64,000 bases of DNA from Brevibacillus reuszeri. Lineage in GTDB: Bacteria > Bacillota > Bacilli > Brevibacillales > Brevibacillaceae. Position numbers and translations under genes: made by a program. The DNA lies in NCBI RefSeq assembly GCF_001187725.1, contig NZ_LGIQ01000016.1, positions 50,868 through 114,867 of the forward strand. Direction: 5' to 3'. This document shows, one piece after another, positions 60,963 to 64,000 of this stretch. A model generated the notes under the pieces. That model was not told the DNA's origin, did not search any database, and worked only from the letters and a program-made list of their open reading frames with translations. Position 1 is the first letter of the stretch. Each line of letters begins with the position of its first letter.

Positions 60963-60991
60963 TTTACTTTTTTTGTATCACATGTTAAAAT
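60963..60991 (+). promoter_or_regulatory. Possible promoter of the antiporter gene
   Basis: TTTACT (60963-60968) and TAAAAT (60986-60991) are 17 bases apart, about 140 bases before the antiporter start. The leader then carries two terminator-like hairpins. Confidence 0.4.
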
Positions 60992-61030
60992 GTTTTCGTA
61001 AAGCAACCGAATAGTTTATGTCTTACTGGA

Positions 61031-61066
61031 GGAGCCTGTCATCATAGGGTTCTTTTTGTCTTTTTT
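61031..61066 (+). terminator. First of two near-duplicate leader hairpins
   Basis: GAGCCT (61032-61037) pairs with AGGGTTC (61046-61052), including a G-U pair, and TTTTTGTCTTTTTT follows. It shares the arm GGAGCCTGT with the hairpin at 61080. Such a terminator in a leader suggests premature termination control. Confidence 0.6.
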
Positions 61067-61079
61067 CAGCGGACATTTA

Positions 61080-61107
61080 GGAGCCTGTGATTACAGGCTC
61101 CTTTTTT
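61080..61107 (+). terminator. Second, perfect leader hairpin before the antiporter gene
   Basis: GGAGCCTGT (61080-61088) pairs perfectly with ACAGGCTCC (61093-61101) around a GATT loop, with six T residues after it. It lies 24 bases before the start codon, a strong intrinsic terminator placed inside the presumed transcript. Confidence 0.85.
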
Positions 61108-61131
61108 ATTTTGACTAAAGGGGGAACCTAC

Positions 61132-62283
61132 ATGCTCATTTTTCAACTAGCCGTCATCTTGATTGCCTCCAAAATTGCCGGTGATATCAGCGTTCGGCTT
61201 GGTCAGCCGTCTGTGCTTGGCAAGCTGTTGATCGGAATTGTTCTCGGTCCTACCGTTCTGGGTCTGGTGACTGATACAGAGATCATCAAGGAAATTAGCC
61301 AGATTGGCGTCATTTTGCTCATGTTTATCGCTGGTTTAGAAACAGATATCGATGAATTCAAGCGTACAGCCAAAGCCTCTACCAATGTAGGCGTTGCTGG
61401 AATTATTGCTCCACTGGCATTAGGTTATGGTGCAGGGATTGTCATGGGCCTGTCCTCTATCGAGGCGATCTTTTTAGGACTGCTGCTCTCCGCGACAAGC
61501 GTGAGCATTTCCGTACAAACCTTGAAGGAGCTCGGCAAGCTCAAATCGAGAGAAGGCGCTACGATCATGGGAGCCGCAGTCATCGATGACATCCTTGTCA
61601 TTTTGGCCCTCGCCTTCCTTATGAGCTTTGCTGGCGGAGATGTAAACCTGGGAATGGTTGTTTTGAAAAAGGTGGCATTCTTTGCCGTCATTATTCTGCT
61701 CTCCTGGAAGGTTGTTCCGTGGGTACTGAAAAAATTCGCTCCCTTGCAAGTAACAGAATCTGTGATTTCAGCTGGTCTGATTATTTGCTTCCTGTTCGCC
61801 TATTTCGCAGAGTATACAGGTGTCGCCGCGATCATCGGCTCGTACATCGCCGGGGTTGCCATTAGCCTGACCAATTACAGACATGAGATCGCAAGCAAGG
61901 TAGAAACGATCAGCTACTCCATCTTTGTTCCGGTATTTTTCACTTCGATTGGGGTGACCGCACAGTTTTCCGGGATTCTGCAAAACCTGTGGCTGATTGT
62001 TATTCTGAGTATTTTGGCGATTATTTCCAAACTCGTCGGCGGAGCGATTGGGGCAAAGCTGTCCGGCTTCCCATGGAGAAATTCGATGGCGATCGGAGCC
62101 GCCATGGTATCTCGTGGCGAGGTAGCGTTAATCATTGCTGCTATCGGCTTGGAAAATAATCTCCTATCCGAAGACATGTTTGCTGTATTGATCGTCGTTG
62201 TCCTCATCACTACGATTGTGACACCGCCGATGATGAAATGGCTATTCTCCGACAAGCCTCAAGATGCGGAGTCGCTGGCTTAA
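61132..62283 (+). CDS. Cation:proton antiporter (CPA2 family)
   Basis: A 383-residue membrane protein of the CPA2 (NapA/KefB-like) family with about twelve segments; it exchanges Na+ or K+ for protons. GLLLSATSVSISVQTLKEL and VIDDILVILALAFL contain the acidic residues of the ion site. No TrkA-C regulatory domain is attached. The ATG at 61132 has AAGGGGG upstream. Two terminator-like hairpins in its leader point to control by termination. Ion preference is not predictable. Confidence 0.92.
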   Translation: MLIFQLAVILIASKIAGDISVRLGQPSVLGKLLIGIVLGPTVLGLVTDTEIIKEISQIGVILLMFIAGLETDIDEFKRTAKASTNVGVAGIIAPLALGYGAGIVMGLSSIEAIFLGLLLSATSVSISVQTLKELGKLKSREGATIMGAAVIDDILVILALAFLMSFAGGDVNLGMVVLKKVAFFAVIILLSWKVVPWVLKKFAPLQVTESVISAGLIICFLFAYFAEYTGVAAIIGSYIAGVAISLTNYRHEIASKVETISYSIFVPVFFTSIGVTAQFSGILQNLWLIVILSILAIISKLVGGAIGAKLSGFPWRNSMAIGAAMVSRGEVALIIAAIGLENNLLSEDMFAVLIVVVLITTIVTPPMMKWLFSDKPQDAESLA

Positions 62284-62320
62284 AAAAAGAACGCATAAGC
62301 AAGCCTCTGCTTACACGAAA

Positions 62321-62365
62321 AAACAGGCAGTTCCTCGTCTACGGACAAAAAGGAACTGCCTGCTT
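62321..62365. terminator. Bidirectional terminator between antiporter and L33 genes
   Basis: CAGGCAGTTCCT (62324-62335) pairs perfectly with AGGAACTGCCTG (62351-62362). T-rich tails are present on both strands, serving the convergent antiporter and L33 genes. Confidence 0.85.
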
Positions 62366-62371
62366 TTATTT

Positions 62372-62521
62372 CTACTTCGTCTCCCGATGCAAAGTGTAGC
62401 GTTTGAGTCGCGGAGAATACTTCTTTAACTCCAGTCGCTCGGGATGATTTCGTTTATTTTTGGTCGTAATGTAATTGCGATCTCCCGTTTCGGTGCACTG
62501 CAGCGTAATATTGACTCGCAT
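62372..62521 (-). CDS. rpmG: Ribosomal protein L33, zinc-free (C-minus) form
   Basis: A 49-residue L33 that begins MRVNITLQCTETGDRNYITT. In the zinc-binding form the Cys pairs are CTEC and CPRC; here they are CTET and SPRL, so this is the paralogue that replaces zinc-containing L33 during zinc starvation, as for Zur-controlled L33 of Bacillus. GCAGGAGG precedes the ATG. It follows the CobW-type GTPase by 23 bases on the same strand, forming a Zur operon. Confidence 0.93.
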   Translation of the reverse strand: MRVNITLQCTETGDRNYITTKNKRNHPERLELKKYSPRLKRYTLHRETK

Positions 62522-62544
62522 TTATATCCCTCCTGCTTTCGTCG

Positions 62545-63753
62545 TTATACAGCGGTTTCTACAACCGTATCTGCTGTCGGCAACGGATCGGGCAGCTGGC
62601 TCCAGTCAGATGCATACTCTTCATCCGACAACAGACAAGCATCCAGCTGCTCCTCCACCTTGGCCTGATCAAGCTCAATTCCGATGAATACCAGCTCTGT
62701 GATCCGATCCCCATGCTCATCGTCCCACGTAGATTTCCAGTCAGGGTCTTCTGCCAGAATCTCCTGCCGTTCCTCTTCTGGCAGCGCTGCCGTCCAATAG
62801 CCTGCTGTCCCGATTTCGATGGAAGGACCGGCCTGGCTCAAGGTCATCGCCAGATCATTGCGGGTCGCCAGCCAGAAAAATCCTTTAGCACGAACAACTT
62901 CCTCCGGCCATGCGGACAGCCATTCGCTAAAACGCTCGGGATGAAATGGTTTGCGTCCACGATAGACGAAGGAGGAGATACCATATTCGTCCGTCTCAGG
63001 CGTATGCTCTTCCTTTTGCAGCTCCATTACCCAGCCTGCCGATTGACTCGCCTTTTCAAAATCAAATAACCCTGTGTTCAAAATCTCTTGCGGCTCGACC
63101 TGTCCCCGCTTCGAACGAATCAGGCGCGCATTTGGCTGGAGCTTGCGCAAAACACCTTCCAGCTGCAGCAAGTCTTCTGGGGCAACCAGATCGCATTTGT
63201 TGAGAATCAAAACATCACAAAACTCGATCTGACTAATCAACAGGTCTACCACTTCACGGGTATCCTCTTCCCCCACCGCTTGATCCCGGTCTAACAGGCT
63301 GTCACCAGAGGAAAAATCATGCCAAAAGCGATACGCATCAACCACCGTGACCATCGTATCGAGCCTGCACATCGACGATAAATTAATCCCGTTTTCCTCA
63401 TCCACATACGTAAATGTCTGGGCAACAGGCACTGGCTCTCCAATTCCTGTAGACTCGATCAGTATGTAGTCATACACACCGGCAAGCGCAAGTCGCTCTA
63501 CCTCTGTCAGCAAATCCTCCCGCAGTGTGCAGCAAATGCAGCCATTTGACATTTCCACAACCTTTTCCTCGACACGAGAGAGCCCACCGCCTTGAGAAAT
63601 CAGGGCACCATCCACGTTCACCTCGCTCAGGTCATTGACGATGACCGCAACGCGCAGCCCTTCCCGATTGTTCAGTACGTGATTTAACAGCGTCGTTTTT
63701 CCTGCACCCAAATATCCGCTCAACACCGTAACCGGAATTCGTGTATCGTTCAT
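62545..63753 (-). CDS. CobW/ZagA-type zinc metallochaperone GTPase
   Basis: A 402-residue G3E GTPase of the COG0523 family. Walker A is GYLGAGKTTLL, the metal motif is CICC in SNGCICCTLRED, and the base-specificity motif is LNKCD. The C-terminal CobW_C domain starts near residue 260. It probably delivers zinc during shortage, like ZagA (YciC) of Bacillus. A near-palindromic Zur site lies upstream, and the gene is followed by zinc-free L33. Confidence 0.92.
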   Translation of the reverse strand: MNDTRIPVTVLSGYLGAGKTTLLNHVLNNREGLRVAVIVNDLSEVNVDGALISQGGGLSRVEEKVVEMSNGCICCTLREDLLTEVERLALAGVYDYILIESTGIGEPVPVAQTFTYVDEENGINLSSMCRLDTMVTVVDAYRFWHDFSSGDSLLDRDQAVGEEDTREVVDLLISQIEFCDVLILNKCDLVAPEDLLQLEGVLRKLQPNARLIRSKRGQVEPQEILNTGLFDFEKASQSAGWVMELQKEEHTPETDEYGISSFVYRGRKPFHPERFSEWLSAWPEEVVRAKGFFWLATRNDLAMTLSQAGPSIEIGTAGYWTAALPEEERQEILAEDPDWKSTWDDEHGDRITELVFIGIELDQAKVEEQLDACLLSDEEYASDWSQLPDPLPTADTVVETAV

Positions 63754-63780
63754 TCAAGTAATCTCCTTTTCGTAATTAAA

Positions 63781-63798
63781 ACGTAATTGTTACGATTT
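63781..63798 (-). promoter_or_regulatory. Zur operator
   Basis: On the minus strand AAATCGTAACAATTACGT closely matches the Bacillus Zur box (AAATCGTAATNATTACGATTT). It lies just downstream of the -10 element of the zagA promoter, so repressor binding should block initiation. A partial second site, AACGTAACGTTTCCGATTT, lies at 63841-63859. Confidence 0.8.
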
Positions 63799-63805
63799 AT
63801 ACGTT

Positions 63806-63835
63806 ATACTACCGCATAAAAGAAGCCGATGTCAA
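63806..63835 (-). promoter_or_regulatory. Sigma-A-type promoter of the zinc operon
   Basis: On the minus strand TTGACA (63830-63835) and TAGTAT (63806-63811) are separated by 18 bases, directly upstream of the Zur site. Confidence 0.7.
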
Positions 63836-63883
63836 TATAAAACGTAACGTTTCCGATTTATTCTGGATGAAGTCAAAACAAAA

Positions 63884-63910
63884 CCCTCTTTCCTTTTGAA
63901 AAGAGGGCGC
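63884..63910 (-). terminator. Terminator of the gene entering from the right
   Basis: CCCTCTTT pairs with AAAGAGGG around TCCTTTTG; on the minus strand TTTTG follows. It lies after the stop at 63928 and before the zinc operon. Confidence 0.65.
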
Positions 63911-63927
63911 TTTCCTATTTTTGTCTT

Positions 63928-64000
63928 CTATTTGATCGCCTTCATGGAAATCGTTTCTCCATTTCCATCGTTCACTGGCTGGAACAAACTTCGATCATTC
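63928..64000 (-). CDS. C-terminal end of a gene cut by the window edge
   Basis: Only the last 23 codons plus the stop are inside the window. They read NDRSLFQPVNDGNGETISM and four more residues. The frame is open to the edge and is followed by a terminator, so it is probably a real gene on the minus strand. The product cannot be named from this piece. Confidence 0.5.
   Translation of the reverse strand, partial: NDRSLFQPVNDGNGETISMKAIK

Noticed and set aside
1..64000. CRISPR arrays, rRNA, tRNA, insertion sequences, prophage
   Set aside because: No regularly spaced direct repeats, no rRNA or tRNA cores and no transposase, integrase or phage structural motifs were seen on reading both strands. 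A systematic search was not possible.

Overview
The window looks like a chromosomal segment of a spore-former-type Bacillota, most plausibly Brevibacillus or a close relative. This is inferred from strong AGGAGG ribosome sites, frequent TTG/GTG starts, two S-box (SAM-I) riboswitches, an RNase J, a bacilliredoxin, a SipW/TasA-type matrix cluster, a NamA-type ene-reductase and a Zur-type zinc-sparing operon. I see no rRNA, tRNA, CRISPR array, transposase or phage genes. The gene content is mostly core or niche-adaptive, in short operons closed by clear hairpin terminators.

Layout. 0-10 kb: two paralogous oligopeptide-binding lipoproteins without their permeases flank a TIR-like nucleotide-binding gene with a small downstream gene, an AraC regulator and an SRPBCC protein. 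Then follow metQ-metI-metN behind a SAM riboswitch. 10-19 kb: an LCP cell-wall ligase, an MFS carrier, an ECF sigma factor with its membrane anti-sigma factor, an SDR, an aldo-keto reductase, a bacilliredoxin and RNase J. 19-22.5 kb: a DUF3889 secreted protein, a Sco-type copper chaperone, a rhodanese, a small membrane protein, and a second SAM riboswitch controlling metY.

22.5-27.5 kb is the most distinctive region. It is a minus-strand extracellular-fibre cluster: a SipW-type signal peptidase, a TasA-like protein carrying a parallel beta-helix, a second TasA-like protein, a Pro/Ser/Thr/Glu-rich secreted protein, a second SipW, and a TasA/CalY protein. A degenerate tail of another TasA copy lies just downstream. 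27.5-31.3 kb holds a zinc-ribbon miniprotein, a membrane HD-GYP-like protein whose metal-ligand motif is degenerate, and a NarL-type two-component pair.

31.4-41.2 kb runs on the plus strand. It has an ArsR-type regulator with an MFS exporter, a MoxR/DUF58/DUF4129 module lacking a transglutaminase, then another ArsR-type regulator with a three-gene ABC-2 exporter. 41.2-53.6 kb: two adjacent genes broken near their 5' ends (an M24 peptidase and a HAD phosphatase), a MocR/PdxR regulator, an ene-reductase, citrate synthase with a LysR regulator, a large anchored secreted protein, a YdjM-type membrane protein, and a SgrR-type solute-binding regulator divergent from an MFS exporter.

53.6-64 kb: a chemoreceptor, an epimerase with a second-type ClpP, a winged-helix regulator with a small partner, and a nested inverted-repeat intergenic element. 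Next come an MBL hydrolase divergent from an Lrp regulator, two tiny genes, a cupin, a cation/proton antiporter preceded by two near-duplicate terminator hairpins, and a Zur-box operon encoding a CobW/ZagA GTPase and a zinc-free L33. The window ends inside a minus-strand gene. Start codons were chosen from ribosome-site spacing, so several differ from the longest possible reading frame.
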